Shown here: positions 54,288-64,000 of the stretch, piece after piece
How positions within the stretch are numbered: position 1 is the first letter of the stretch
How the letters are laid out: each line of letters begins with the position of its first letter
NCBI GenBank assembly: GCA_030761205.1
Contig: JAULJL010000011.1
Coordinates: 17,536,501-17,600,500, forward strand
Length of the DNA: 64,000 nt
Direction: 5' to 3'
Origin: Fremontodendron californicum
Lineage: Eukaryota; Streptophyta; Magnoliopsida; Malvales; Malvaceae
Made by a program: the position numbers and the translations under genes
The notes under the pieces: generated by a model
Databases searched by the model: none
What the model was told of the DNA's origin: nothing
Seen by the model: only the letters and a program-made list of their open reading frames with translations

Positions 54288-55782
54288 TGATAACTCGTAT
54301 AATTATATAGTTTTTAGTTATGTTTTATTATTGTTTTGTGTCAAATACGAGTTATTATTGCTTAGTCTACTTGTGTTTATGATCTTTTATATTTTTCTGT
54401 AATTTGGTGTTTTTCATGAGTTTCTTTGAGTGATTTCAGATTACTAGGTTAAATCAAGAATTAAGGGCAAATCCAATTCAGTTCCAGTTCCGACACCTTT
54501 TGCCATATCAGCTATATCTGGAGTTTCACCAAAGCATTAAGGCTGAAATTTTGACAGTGCAAAGTTAAGAGGCATATCTATCTTTTTCATGTTTTACACT
54601 TCTTGAAACGGAGTCGTTTTCCCTACCGAAATCAACCATCAAGTTGGCTGATGTGCAATGACGTCTGTTCTGCACCGTTTTGGTATTTTGACCATATCTT
54701 CCGATCCACATGAGCAAATGATCTGATTCCAACGGCTATGGATCAGTAACTGATAGGGGCATATTTTTCTAGAAGACCATTTGATCAGATCGAGCCTCCA
54801 ACATTGACAAAATCGACCATCAAGCTGGATGATCAGAATTGTCATACAACATGACGAAAATTGTTAGAAAAATGCACCCACCTATTATACCTACCTTTGA
54901 AATTTATAAAGCTTGTCTCTTGTCATTTAGCTCTCCAAAATGTGTATAAATAGAGGGCCTTGGATGAGTATTAGGATACATTTGATACATTGGTAGGATA
55001 GCCATTGTAATAAAATTCTCTAAGTTTTCTTTTTCTTTCCTTTCTCTAGTTTTCTTTTTCTTCTTACATTTCTTTTCATTTTATTCATATCTAGTATGTG
55101 TTTCTAATCATATTGTTGAGGTGATGAGGTGAAGCTCTTGGTAAATGCTAAGGTTAGTCTCTTAAACATGAGCTAAAATGAATCATCATTTATAAGCACT
55201 AGTATAGATAATATTTTCTTTTGGTTTAAAATCATACTTGCAAAGTAGAGATCTTGATTCATTATTGACAATGAAAATGGCACAGTAAATGCTTGGTTTC
55301 ATAACCTTGATTTGTTGTAGACATATACTTTGGCATAAGGAATGCTTGGACTCTTTTTATGAGTTTTGAGGACACCAAATGAACATAATATCATATGCTA
55401 TGGACGTTGGACAATTTGGACTGAATTGCTAAACCTTCCGATTGGAACCTCCCTTATGTGTGGATTTCAATTGTGTAATAAAACAAGATTAATCTTAGCA
55501 TAACACCAAGAGTGGATTCTCTAACCTCAACATCCTTTCTTATTGTTTTTTATATTTTGTTTAATTTCTTTTATGTTATTTTATTTATTTTGTTCTCTAA
55601 TATCTTGTTTATTTTGTTTTGTTGTTGATTCCCTAATATCTTGTTTACTTTCTTTTTCTTATATATTTATAAACTTATACTTACTAATACGCTTCCCTGT
55701 GGTTCGACCTCGGACACCCGAGAATTTATTACTTGAACATAACCTGCACTTGGGTTTACAACTCTTAATTGAGTTTCCATCA
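54288..55782 (+). repeat. 3' LTR of element H
   Basis: 1495 bp, same length and apparently same sequence as the 5' LTR (offset 8319). The ORF-like stretches in both LTRs translate identically. It is followed by CTTAC. Confidence 0.96.
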
Positions 55783-56586
55783 CTTACTCCTGTAGGAGAG
55801 GTTTACCCTATGAACAGAATATTGAAAGGATGTGAAATACGGATCGAGGGTAAGATATTTTTGGTAGATCTAATTGAGCTAGATATACTTGAGTTTGATG
55901 TGATTTTGGGCATAGACTGGTTGTCTGCCCACCATGCGATATTGGATTGCCACGAGAAGGTGGTAGTGTTGAAAATACCAGGTACACATGTGTTGAGGTA
56001 TCAAGGAGATCGTAGAACCACTTTGCCTCACTTGATCTCGGTAATTAGTGTCGAGAAACTGTTAGTGAAGGGTTGCCAAGGATTCTTGGCGTATGTATAT
56101 GATGCTGAGATGAAGTCTCATGATTTGAGAGGGATTCCTGTGGTAGAGGATTTCCCAGATGTTTTTCCCGAAGAGTTGCCAGGACTTCCACCGGATAGAA
56201 AGATTGTGTTTTGCATAGATGTACCCCCGAGAACACAGTCGATATCCATTCCTTCTTAGTGTATGGCTCCGTTGGAGCTAAGTGAACTAAAGGTTCAGTT
56301 GCAGGATCTTTTTGATAAGGGCTTTACACGCCCGAGTACTTCTCCTTTGGGTGTTCCGGTTTTATTTGTTAAAAAGAATGATGGATCGTTACAGTTGTGT
56401 ATTGATTACAGGCAGCTGAATAAGGTGACAATGAAGAATAAGTATCCATTGCCTAGGATCGATGATTTATTCGATCAGCTGTAGGGAGCTCAGTGCTTTT
56501 GTAAGATAGATCTTAGATCGGGGTACCATCAGTTTCGCATCAGGAGGGAAGATATTCCCAAAATGGCCTTTTGCACTCGATATGGA
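55783..56586 (+). pseudogene. Chromovirus I protease end and RT start, right of element H
   Basis: Resumes the protease (GEVYPMNRILKGCEIRIEGK, FDVILGIDWLSAHHAILDC). The PR-RT linker then contains VVEDFPDVFPEELPGLPPDR. RT begins with FTRPSTSPLGVPVLFVKKND, LCIDYRQLNKVTMKNKYPLP and IDLRSGYHQFRIR before ending at AFCTRYG near 56585. Stops at 56257-56259 and 56482-56484. The initial residues of the apparent ORF starting at 55543 are LTR sequence of element H, not protease. RT catalytic box and integrase are absent because the element stops at the mitochondrial-like junction. Confidence 0.87.
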
Positions 56587-58280
56587 AGAGTAGGAGAAGT
56601 TGGCAAGTAGATTCCCATTCCCTGGGCTACGAAACTCTTCTTCCCATCTCGAAGAGAAATGGGTTAACAAGAGCAAGTAGTAAACTAACCATCCTCTAAG
56701 AAAGAAGTAAGCTGCCCTCTAATCCTAACAACTACTGTATTGGTCCTACCCTCGGGTGATTTCTCTTTTTCTTCTTTTTTTACATGAGACCATAAGTTCA
56801 GAGTCGACTTGAGCGAGAAGAGCTTCTGAAACAAAAGCAAGAACTGCTCCTTTGTCAAAAAGACTAGCATCAGATTTTGTACCAGCAAAAGCAAAGTGTA
56901 CAGCTTTACATCCTAGTGCCCACGATTCCAAGGTAAAGTAAAGTCGAGGATCCTATTATTCCGAATCCGTAAGAACTCTTCCTCCTCTTTCCAAATGACA
57001 GCTTCTTCTTCCTTTTTTTCCATGTTTAGAGCTTAACCTACTTGAGAAAGACTTGTGAGAACATCAGTAATAGCCATTTCCCCTCAGCCTGGTGTGAATT
57101 CCTAACCTTCTGATCTTCATCCATCAGCTAACTCGATGGCACTTTAGTTTCCACAAAGAAATTTCTATCTCCGAATCTAAGCTACCTCATCACAGTCAAT
57201 CAGTCTATTTATCCCAGCCAGGGGTTGTTCCAGAGAGAATTCCTACGGCATCAACAGGAAAGCGGGAAGGGCTTCTTCTAGCTCCTATTTCGATGAAAAC
57301 CAAGGATGGCACGGATCACCCATTAGCCCCAGTTGAACAGGAGAGCACTGAATTCTTCTTTCCCTCGGCTTAGCCCTACCTTAAAGCTTAAAGATAGAAG
57401 ACCGGTAAAGCCTAATCATAGAATGTCGAATCCTGGATCAGAGAAGCAACTAACAAGAGGCCAGCAACCCTTATCAATAGTAGTGGAATTGTTCACAAGA
57501 ACTGCCTATTCTATCTTATATTCCGCAACCTAGAAAGCGAGAAAGAGAAGTTCTTTCATTAAGCAGAAGTGATCAACGAAGGCCTAAGAGCTGATGGCGA
57601 ATCTTTTATCTCTTGGCTTGGGTTTACAAATAGTAAAGCGATTAGCCTTGAACTGGGAACTCCAAAGACAATCTGGCTGGGCACCTAAAGAAAGAGTTTT
57701 GCTTTTCACTTTTTTGGGCCAATTCTTGTGAAAGCAGCGAATCTTTCTCTAAGTATGAAAGCAGTTAGTTAAGGCCTACCATCCGATAGTTATTTCGTTA
57801 CGCCAACAAGCTAATAGCTCTTCGTTCTTTTAGTTACCACTCTATGGTAATCTCATTTATTGATGAGACCCCTTATTCTATGACACCAGAATGAAGTTCA
57901 TCCCTTGGCTTGGTAGTTATTCGATGGGCTGCCCTATATATCTAGAGCCGAGAGTACGTTGCTTTCCTTGCTTTTTGGTCAGTCATACAAGCGTACTAAA
58001 ACGGAGTTTCTTTATATTTTTTGTTGGCCTTATTTACCCTATAACTTGTTCCTTAGGTGTTATGGTGAATAAGGGGACCCGCTTTTCCTTTCCCAGTCCA
58101 GTCCCCTCCCTACGGACTGCTGCAGATAATGGTAAGGCATCTTGTTCATAATCGCCTTATAGATAAGATGGTTTCCGTGAGGGGTAGTTTGTGTTAGGGA
58201 AAGCGAGACACGTGCTGACTCTATACCTCGTGAAGGTCTATTTCCCGTACTAGGGCACACAATCCCTGGTCAACGGCGGC
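56587..58280. other. Mitochondrial-like DNA segment (candidate NUMT)
   Basis: About 1.7 kb whose composition differs sharply from everything else here: near-balanced base composition with many AAAG/CTTT/GAAAG words (for example GAAAGCGAGAAAGAGAAG, CCTCGGCTTAGCCC), no LTR-like low complexity, and no long ORF. This is the texture of plant mitochondrial intergenic DNA. I cannot name a mitochondrial gene in it. It abuts broken chromovirus RT on the left and an Ogre LTR terminus on the right. Confidence 0.5.
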
Positions 58281-58959
58281 TGTAGACACCTAATTTTGTC
58301 TGGACCACTAAAACAGGTATGTTTTCTTCCTAAATTGATGTTTCAAAATGTAAAAAGACTTTGTTCATCCTGTAGGTGGTACTCCGAGACTTAGTTTAAG
58401 AGGGCGAGCATAAAAAAGTCAAACTCGAAAAATGTCAACACCAAAAAAAGTCAACCCTAGAAAGTCAACTACTAACAAAGTCAACCCACTTTCAAAATCA
58501 AGATTTGAAATTCAACTGAAAAATGGTGAAAGAATTTTGATAATCCGAAGTCTACATTGAAAGATATGGAGTTCGGAAGTTGGGTTTTGGAGATTCAGTA
58601 GAAAGGAAACCCTAATCCGAGATATTAGGGGAAAAGTGCTTAAACGATTGAATTGATCAAAATTGAAGGTTCCAAATGAAAGATAAGTACTGACTAAGGG
58701 TAATGGAGAAGCCACCTGAAAGAAAAACTGAAAGAAAAGTCAATCCGGGAGAAAACCGAGAATTAGGGTTTTTGGTGGATTTCGGTGAAATTGGGAAGAA
58801 TTACAGAAATGGCCCGACTTGGTAAGACTAAAGCCCCCAATGGATGAGGATTGATTAAAAAAGGATAGCCCAAGGCTCAGTTTGAAGAAAATCTGAAAAT
58901 CGGACTTGTTTTGAGCAAAACCGAGTTTCAGAGGTAAAAGGACAAAATTGAAAAATTTG

Positions 58960-59600
58960 GGAAAAATAGCAAATGAACTCTAAAAATTCTGAAAAATTGC
59001 AAATCTCAATCTTAAATCATTTTGAAGAGATTGGCAAAATAAAATCTTGATTCTGAGTTCGTTTGCAAAATGGCCAAATCCCGGGTCTCCTATGTAGTAA
59101 TTCAAGAAGGAAAATCCCGGAAAAATAGCAAATAAACTCCAAATCTTCTAAAAATTTGCAAACCTCATTTTTAAATTATTTCAAAGAGATTGGCGAAATA
59201 AAATCTTGATTCGGAGTTCGTTTACAAAATGGTCAAATCTCGGGTCTCCTATGTAGTAATTCAAGAAGATAAATCTCGGAAAAATAGCAAATGGACTCCA
59301 AAAATTCTGAAAATTTGAAAATCTAATTTTTAAATTATTTTGAAGACATTGGCAAAATAAAATCTTGATTCGGAGTTTGTTTTCAAAATGGCTAAATCCC
59401 GAGCCTCCTATGCAGTAATTCAAGCAGATAAATCCCGAAAAAATACCAAATGAGTTCCAAAAATTATGAAAACTTCCAGATCAGACTTTTAAATTATTTG
59501 GAAGAGATTGGTGAAGAAAAATATTGATTTGGAGCTCGTTTAAAAAAAGGTAAAATGCGAGGGCATAAAAGGGCATTTTTGGAAGAAAAAATCCAAATAA
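58960..59600 (+). repeat. 159 bp tandem repeat in Ogre J LTR
   Basis: GGAAAAATAGCAAAT-type starts at 58960, 59119 and 59278, with a variant (CGAAAAAATACCAAAT) at about 59437 and a further weaker copy near 59595. Each carries TGGCAAAATAAAATCTTGAT and TCTCCTATGTAGTAATTCAA or diverged equivalents. A corresponding inverted array is in Ogre C (about 12090-12470). Confidence 0.88.
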
Positions 59601-60754
59601 ATAGCAAACGGACTCAAAAAATTTTGTAAACTTCCAGAATTCAATATTTTACTATTTTGAAAGTATTAAAAAAGAAAATTTTAATTTGGAGTCCGTTTTC
59701 CATTTATTTGTATCCGGGGGGCAAAACGGTTATTTTACCCAAGCAACCGAAAAGGGCTTTTCTTGCCTTTCAAAAAAATCAAACTTGGGCTGGAAAAGGG
59801 AGTGCTGGCTTGCCAAGGCCCAAGAAAGGGAAGGAGCTTCTGATTTTTCAATCAAAAGGCCAAAAATTAAGAGTTAGTTAGTGATTTTTTTTATCAAGCC
59901 ATTGCAAATAGGCCACATGGGCCAATGCATGAAGAGGGAGAGTGTCAACATTATTCTTGAACAGCTGATGGCCTAATCTAAGGGTGATAATTTCATGTTT
60001 TTTCACCTTGAATCACTAGCCCTTGGATGGAAATTGGTTGGAGTAAAAATGACAACATCCTAGTGAGGAGAAAGGGGGAATTCGGCTAGCCTAAAGGGGG
60101 AGCAAAAATTTCATTTTCATCACTTCATTTTTTCATATTTCTTTCTTGTTTGGCTGAGTTTTCTCTCCTTGGTTGCAAAGCAAAAAGGATAGTTTAGAAA
60201 AGAAAAAAAAGTTTGAAGAGAAAAAGCTTGAATGATAGCTTATTGAGGTTGCTTTTTAGCACCACCAACTCTTGCACTTTCTTGATTTTCCATTCTTTTT
60301 TTTGTTGTTTTGATTATTATTTTGGTGAGTTTTCTTTTGATTTTTCTTTTTAAATAAGTTTTTTTTAATGTTCTTTTTAAGTTCTTTCTTCATCTTTTCT
60401 TAAAACAAATTCTTACAAATTTTTTCTTATTTTCTTACCATGGTCGAAAGGCCCAGAATTTTATGGTTGCTGTTTTGCTTTGATTTGTTATGTTATTTTT
60501 GCTATTTTCTTTAGTCTTCATGTTTTAAATATTCTCCTACTACATATACTTGAAGCTTGTTTTAATTTGGTTGCTTGTTTGTTGCCATTTATGAGTTTGT
60601 TATCATGTTCTTGCATTTTTAATTTTCTATTTTCATAATGTTTAAATTTGTTGATGTTTTATATTTTGTAATCCATGTGTTTGTGAAAATGCTTGTTAGT
60701 TTTAATACCTCTACTTTATATTTGCATGATTTGAGTGTTATATTTTAGTTGAGT

Positions 60755-61050
60755 ATGTTAGTATATCAAGTGTTTGTGAAAATGCCATGCTTGTTTGGAA
60801 CTTAAGGCCATTCGGCCACTTCATGTATTTTGCATTGTGTGTGCATTTTTTCTATGTTAGTTGATAGGTTTGTATTTGCGTGGCATTTGATTGAGTATTT
60901 GGTTTAACTATATCAAGTGTTTGTGAAAATGCCATGCTTGTTTGGAGCTTGAGGTCATTCGGCCACTTCATGTGTTTTGCTTTGTATGTGCATTTTTGTT
61001 ATGTTAGATGATAGGTTTGCATTTTCATGACATTTGGTTGAGTTTTTGGT
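60755..61050 (+). repeat. Tandem duplication of about 146 bp in Ogre J LTR
   Basis: TATCAAGTGTTTGTGAAAAT starts both copies (about 60764 and 60910); each continues GCCATGCTTGTTTGGA and CATTCGGCCACTTCATGT. Confidence 0.85.
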
Positions 61051-63345
61051 TTAAGCATGCCTTGTGTTTGTGTTATTGCCATGCATATTTAGTTTATTTT
61101 TCCATGCATGTCCATGCATTTTAGACCTAGGTTGCATTAAATGCCACACAAGTTCATTTAGGTCTAGGTCATTATATTGATGCCATGCATTTTTTCATGA
61201 CATTTAGGTTTAAAACTCAAGCATTTTATGCATCATATTTGCTGTATTTTTTCATGCATTTCATGTCCATGCCACTTGACTGATGACTTAGGCCAATTAA
61301 TGGTTCAAAGTCATGCTCTCTTGAGTATACTTGTGGAAGATTAAAGAGTTGTCAAATTGATTATTCTACCTTTGTGATTTTTTTTACTTAGCCAATTTTT
61401 GTCTAACTTTTCAAAACTCCTAGCTACTGTTTGTGAGTCATTTTGTGAGTTTTAAATATTTTTACTTTGATTTTTAAATGATTTTATCAAAGGCAAAAAT
61501 GTGTTTTCGCAAAACAGTTTTTTCACCCAGTACTCGTACTTTCCCGATTTTTTTGGCAGTCATCTTTAATCAAAAAATCAAGATGATTTTTTCCAGTGTA
61601 GTTTTACATGTACTAAGTCTCCAGTGTTTCTTTTAGATTTTTTAGAATTTTTTAAAAAAAGATAAAAAATCATGGCTTAAAACTGGACAGTGGAGTCAGA
61701 ATTGAATTTGAAGGAAAATCATTTTTCTGTTTTGGTTAAGTTACCTAGAGGGGGCTGATTAGGAAGTTTAGCAACTGACTTAGGGTAGTTTCTAAGCCTT
61801 TCTGAACTCTAAAAATGATTTTTTAAGTCTCGGGTTAAGGGTGGTCAAGTCCAGGATTTTAAACTTAGGAAATTAGAGCCATTTAAAAAGGGGTTTAGCT
61901 AAGTTTCTGTTTTTTAATTTAAAGCTTTTCAAAATTGTTTTCAAACAATCACAAAGTATTTTGGTTTTAGAATATTTAATTTTACATATTTTCCTAAGGT
62001 AACTGGATATCTTTTTAGATATACGGATTTCCTTAATTAAAGGAAAAAAATACATTTTCATGCATTGCATTTTCCATATTCATGCATTTTATATAATATG
62101 TGATTTTTGCTATGATAATTCCTAGGGTATTGTTATTATTTTGATTTATAGTTTTTGCTGTTATATTGTTTATTATATGGTTTTGAATATTTCATGATAT
62201 CCTATGCTTTTTATTTAGTTATTTTTTATCATATTATTTTAGCATATACTATGTTCATGCATTATTATTTTCATTTTTATTTTCATGCATATTATATGAT
62301 AGCATTATTTTATATTTCATGTCATTTAAATTATATGTCATATCATTCATATTTTCCATGTCATTTAAATTATTTCATTTCATATAGAATATATTATGTT
62401 ACCTAGGTCATTTCATTTCATTTCATTTAGAATATATCATATGACTTAGGATATTACATTTCAATAGAATATATTATGTTACCTAGGTCATTTCATTTCA
62501 TTTAGAATATATCATATAACTTAGGATATTTCATTTTATTTAGAATATGCTAAGACATTTAAATTATATCATATCATTTAGGTTGCATTATATTATTTAG
62601 ATTTTGCTATGTCATTTTATTAATGTCATGCATATTCATATTCATATTTTTTAAAATGTTTTCAAAAAGGTAATGATTTTCAATAAAATAAAGATATTCC
62701 CGAGTTAAAATAATTCATGAGTTCTCTGCCGGGTTTGCTGGGGAAGATATCATCAATTATTATTAATAACGGAATATCTTCTTTAAAATGAGAATGATTC
62801 GAAAAGTTTTCCAAACTAATAAAAATTTCTATATTTTGCCACGTTTGTTGGGGAATATAGGAAAATTTTGAATTTATAAATTCCGGATCATTTTCAATTA
62901 AAAATGGAATTATTTTTCTTTAAATTGGGAATTAACTTGAAATACTAAATTTAAAACCAACTTCTTACTGAGACTTGAGATAACACATGATTAATAAGCT
63001 ACTGTTTTATACGGGCGTTGTGGGGGTGCTAATCCTTCCCCACCCGTAATAGAGTCTCGAACCCGTTTCTTTGATTTCTCTGGTTTAAAACACAGACTTG
63101 AAATTGGTTTTAAAAATGTTTTAATTAATTTTAAAATATTTTATAAAACTGGTTTTAATAGGTGGCCGATCACACCTAGCTAAAAAAGATTGGTGTCGAC
63201 TTCTTGTATTTTTCAAGGTCATTTTCAAAACCTTCATTTTTTTAGAGGAATTAAGTCGACTTTTCCTCGGTTTTTTTTAATGTCACGCCGAACAAATAAT
63301 AAAGTCTTGCGATGAGACTTGTTATTTTTTTAGGTTGCGATAGCT

Positions 63346-63364
63346 TGGCGACTCCGCTGGGGAC
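63346..63364 (+). promoter_or_regulatory. tRNA-Arg primer binding site, Ogre J
   Basis: TGGCGACTCCGCTGGGGAC, the classical Ogre primer site, three bases after the LTR. Confidence 0.92.
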
Positions 63365-64000
63365 TATTAGAGAGTCAGGCCTAGAATTAGCCGTGTGTTA
63401 TCAAAGTCTCGATTTTGTTGGTTTAATTGATATTTAATTTTAATTCCCACATTTTTTTTAATAAGGAGAATTTTGAAAATAATAAAATGTTTTTAAATAT
63501 GTTCATACTCATGTGCATGCATTTTATTATTGTTCTCTAGTTATTTCAGGTTGTATCTTATAATTGCTTGTTGGTTAATGCGTTACACTGTTCTTGATTA
63601 TTCTTTTAATAAATTGTTAAGGTATTTAGAAAAGGTTTGTAGAATAGGTGGTGAAAGGTTTGTTGTCCCTCCACACACACTACACGTGCATTTACATATC
63701 ATGAGCCCTATACCCGAGTTTCATCCTTTTAGGTGGGAGCAAAGTAACTAAGCCTTCGTGATTAATAATCCGCATGGGCTAGTGAAACACTTCCAGAGTA
63801 CTAAATTACCTAAGCCTGCGTGATTAACAATCCGCATAAGCTAGAGAAATAGACTCTAATGAATGGAACCCGCTTTTATCGGCGTGCCTTACTAGCCTTC
63901 ACCGACGACAGTGAGGAGCAATTTGAGGCCTTTAAAACCGATTCACCCTCATATAGTGAACCTAGGCGAAGCCATGCCGGATTTCCGTTAGATATACCGA
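63365..64000 (+). other. Ogre J leader
   Basis: No coding potential. Contains two TAAGCCTxCGTGATTAA-TCCGCAT blocks (63750-63778, 63809-63838) found inverted in Ogre C and A leaders. Confidence 0.7.

Larger units (their letters stand above)
45969..55782 (+). mobile_element. Element H: young non-autonomous Athila-like element with cargo genes
   Basis: 9814 bp. 5' LTR 45969-47463 and 3' LTR 54288-55782 have equal length (1495 bp), and I saw no difference in the stretches compared. Perfect CTTAC duplication. tRNA-Asp primer site, leader with a triple hairpin motif, a 958-codon gag-protease ORF fused to the integrase C-terminus, then two non-retroviral ORFs (50755-51291 and 51655-52302), about 2 kb of noncoding sequence and a polypurine tract. 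RT, RNase H and the integrase catalytic core are absent, so it must have been mobilised in trans. All three ORFs are uninterrupted. It has TGAT/ATCA termini and a primer site like element D. Confidence 0.96.
41543..56586 (+). mobile_element. Tekay/Del-like chromovirus (element I), 5' part
   Basis: Plus-strand Ty3/gypsy element: LTR 41543-44354, tRNA-Met primer site, gag, protease and RT start, interrupted by element H (45969-55782) and ending abruptly at about 56586 against mitochondrial-like DNA. The LTR start TGTAAGACCCTCGTAAGG, the GGGATGTGAAAAGTTGGTATCAGAGCA end and the gag/protease sequence fit the Tekay/Del chromoviruses. The flank on the left is TCGGA (41538-41542). Gag and RT have stops and frameshifts. 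Confidence 0.85.
58281..63342 (+). repeat. 5' LTR of Ogre-like element J (5.1 kb)
   Basis: Starts TGTAGACACCTAATTTTGTC and ends GGTTGCGATA (CA expected at the last two). Contains the GTCAAC cluster (58415-58490), a 159 bp tandem repeat (58960-59600), a 146 bp duplication (60755-61050), T-rich stretches, CATTTCATTT short repeats (62330-62560) and the GGGGGTGCTAATCCTTCCCC block (63021-63041). ORFs inside are fortuitous. Confidence 0.88.
58281..64000 (+). mobile_element. Ogre-like element J, 5' end
   Basis: Plus-strand LTR 58281-63342, intact tRNA-Arg primer site, and at least 636 bases of leader to the window edge. Same family as Ogre C. Coding region lies outside the window. Confidence 0.88.

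Noticed and set aside
56587..58280. rRNA, tRNA or named mitochondrial gene in the mitochondrial-like segment
   Set aside because: I could not recognise any gene or folded tRNA in it, so only the compositional call is made.
62155..62406. 83-codon ORF with tyrosine/phenylalanine-rich translation, and its counterpart at 8333-8623
   Set aside because: Both arise from the CATTTCAT/ATGACATG short repeats of Ogre LTRs.

Overview
This is plant nuclear DNA, most likely from a eudicot with a repeat-rich genome. The evidence is the set of LTR retrotransposon lineages present (Athila-like, Ogre/Tat-like and Tekay/Del-like Ty3-gypsy, and Ty1-copia), their plant tRNA primer sites (tRNA-Asp, tRNA-Arg, tRNA-Met), long AT-rich LTRs, and a stretch that reads like mitochondrial DNA. 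I find no ordinary host gene. Nearly every base can be assigned to a retroelement inserted into another retroelement.

Layout, left to right. 1-5299: 5' half of a minus-strand Athila-like element (gag, protease, RT; primer site; LTR 3483-5299) inserted into the first ORF of an Ogre-like element. 5300-13270: 5' end of that minus-strand Ogre-like element, with a leader carrying tandem repeats and a 5.8 kb LTR. 13271-14198: plus-strand 3' part of another gypsy LTR. 14199-30468: an older minus-strand Ogre-like element (gag, ORF1, leader, LTR with a 1.09 kb tandem duplication), split by a minus-strand copia element at 17452-24953 (TSD GTCCA). 30469-41542: remains of a minus-strand copia element, split by a plus-strand copia element of the same family as the first (31914-39948, TSD CATGC). 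41543-56586: plus-strand Tekay/Del-like chromovirus, split in its protease by element H (45969-55782, TSD CTTAC). 56587-58280: mitochondrial-like DNA. 58281-64000: 5' LTR, primer site and leader of a plus-strand Ogre-like element that runs off the window.

The remarkable object is element H. It is 9.8 kb, with two 1495 bp LTRs in which I saw no difference, a perfect 5 bp target-site duplication and an uninterrupted 958-codon ORF, so it moved recently. That ORF keeps gag, a CCHC knuckle and an aspartic protease. It has lost RT, RNase H and the integrase core through an in-frame junction that joins the RT leader region to the integrase C-terminus. In the space between pol and the 3' LTR it carries two extra intact ORFs. 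One (178 aa) has the basic patch plus cysteine cluster of betaflexivirus nucleic-acid-binding proteins, a family that includes RNA-silencing suppressors. The other (215 aa) is a full-length, intronless LONELY GUY (LOG) type protein, the family that activates cytokinins. Both are preceded by good plant 3' splice-site sequences, and a CAG/GTAAT donor lies near the gag start, suggesting expression from spliced RNAs. My working model is a non-autonomous retroelement that borrows RT and integrase from an Athila relative and carries an anti-silencing function and a cytokinin function that could favour its persistence in dividing or meristematic cells. The architecture is read from the sequence. The functions are inferred from family resemblance.
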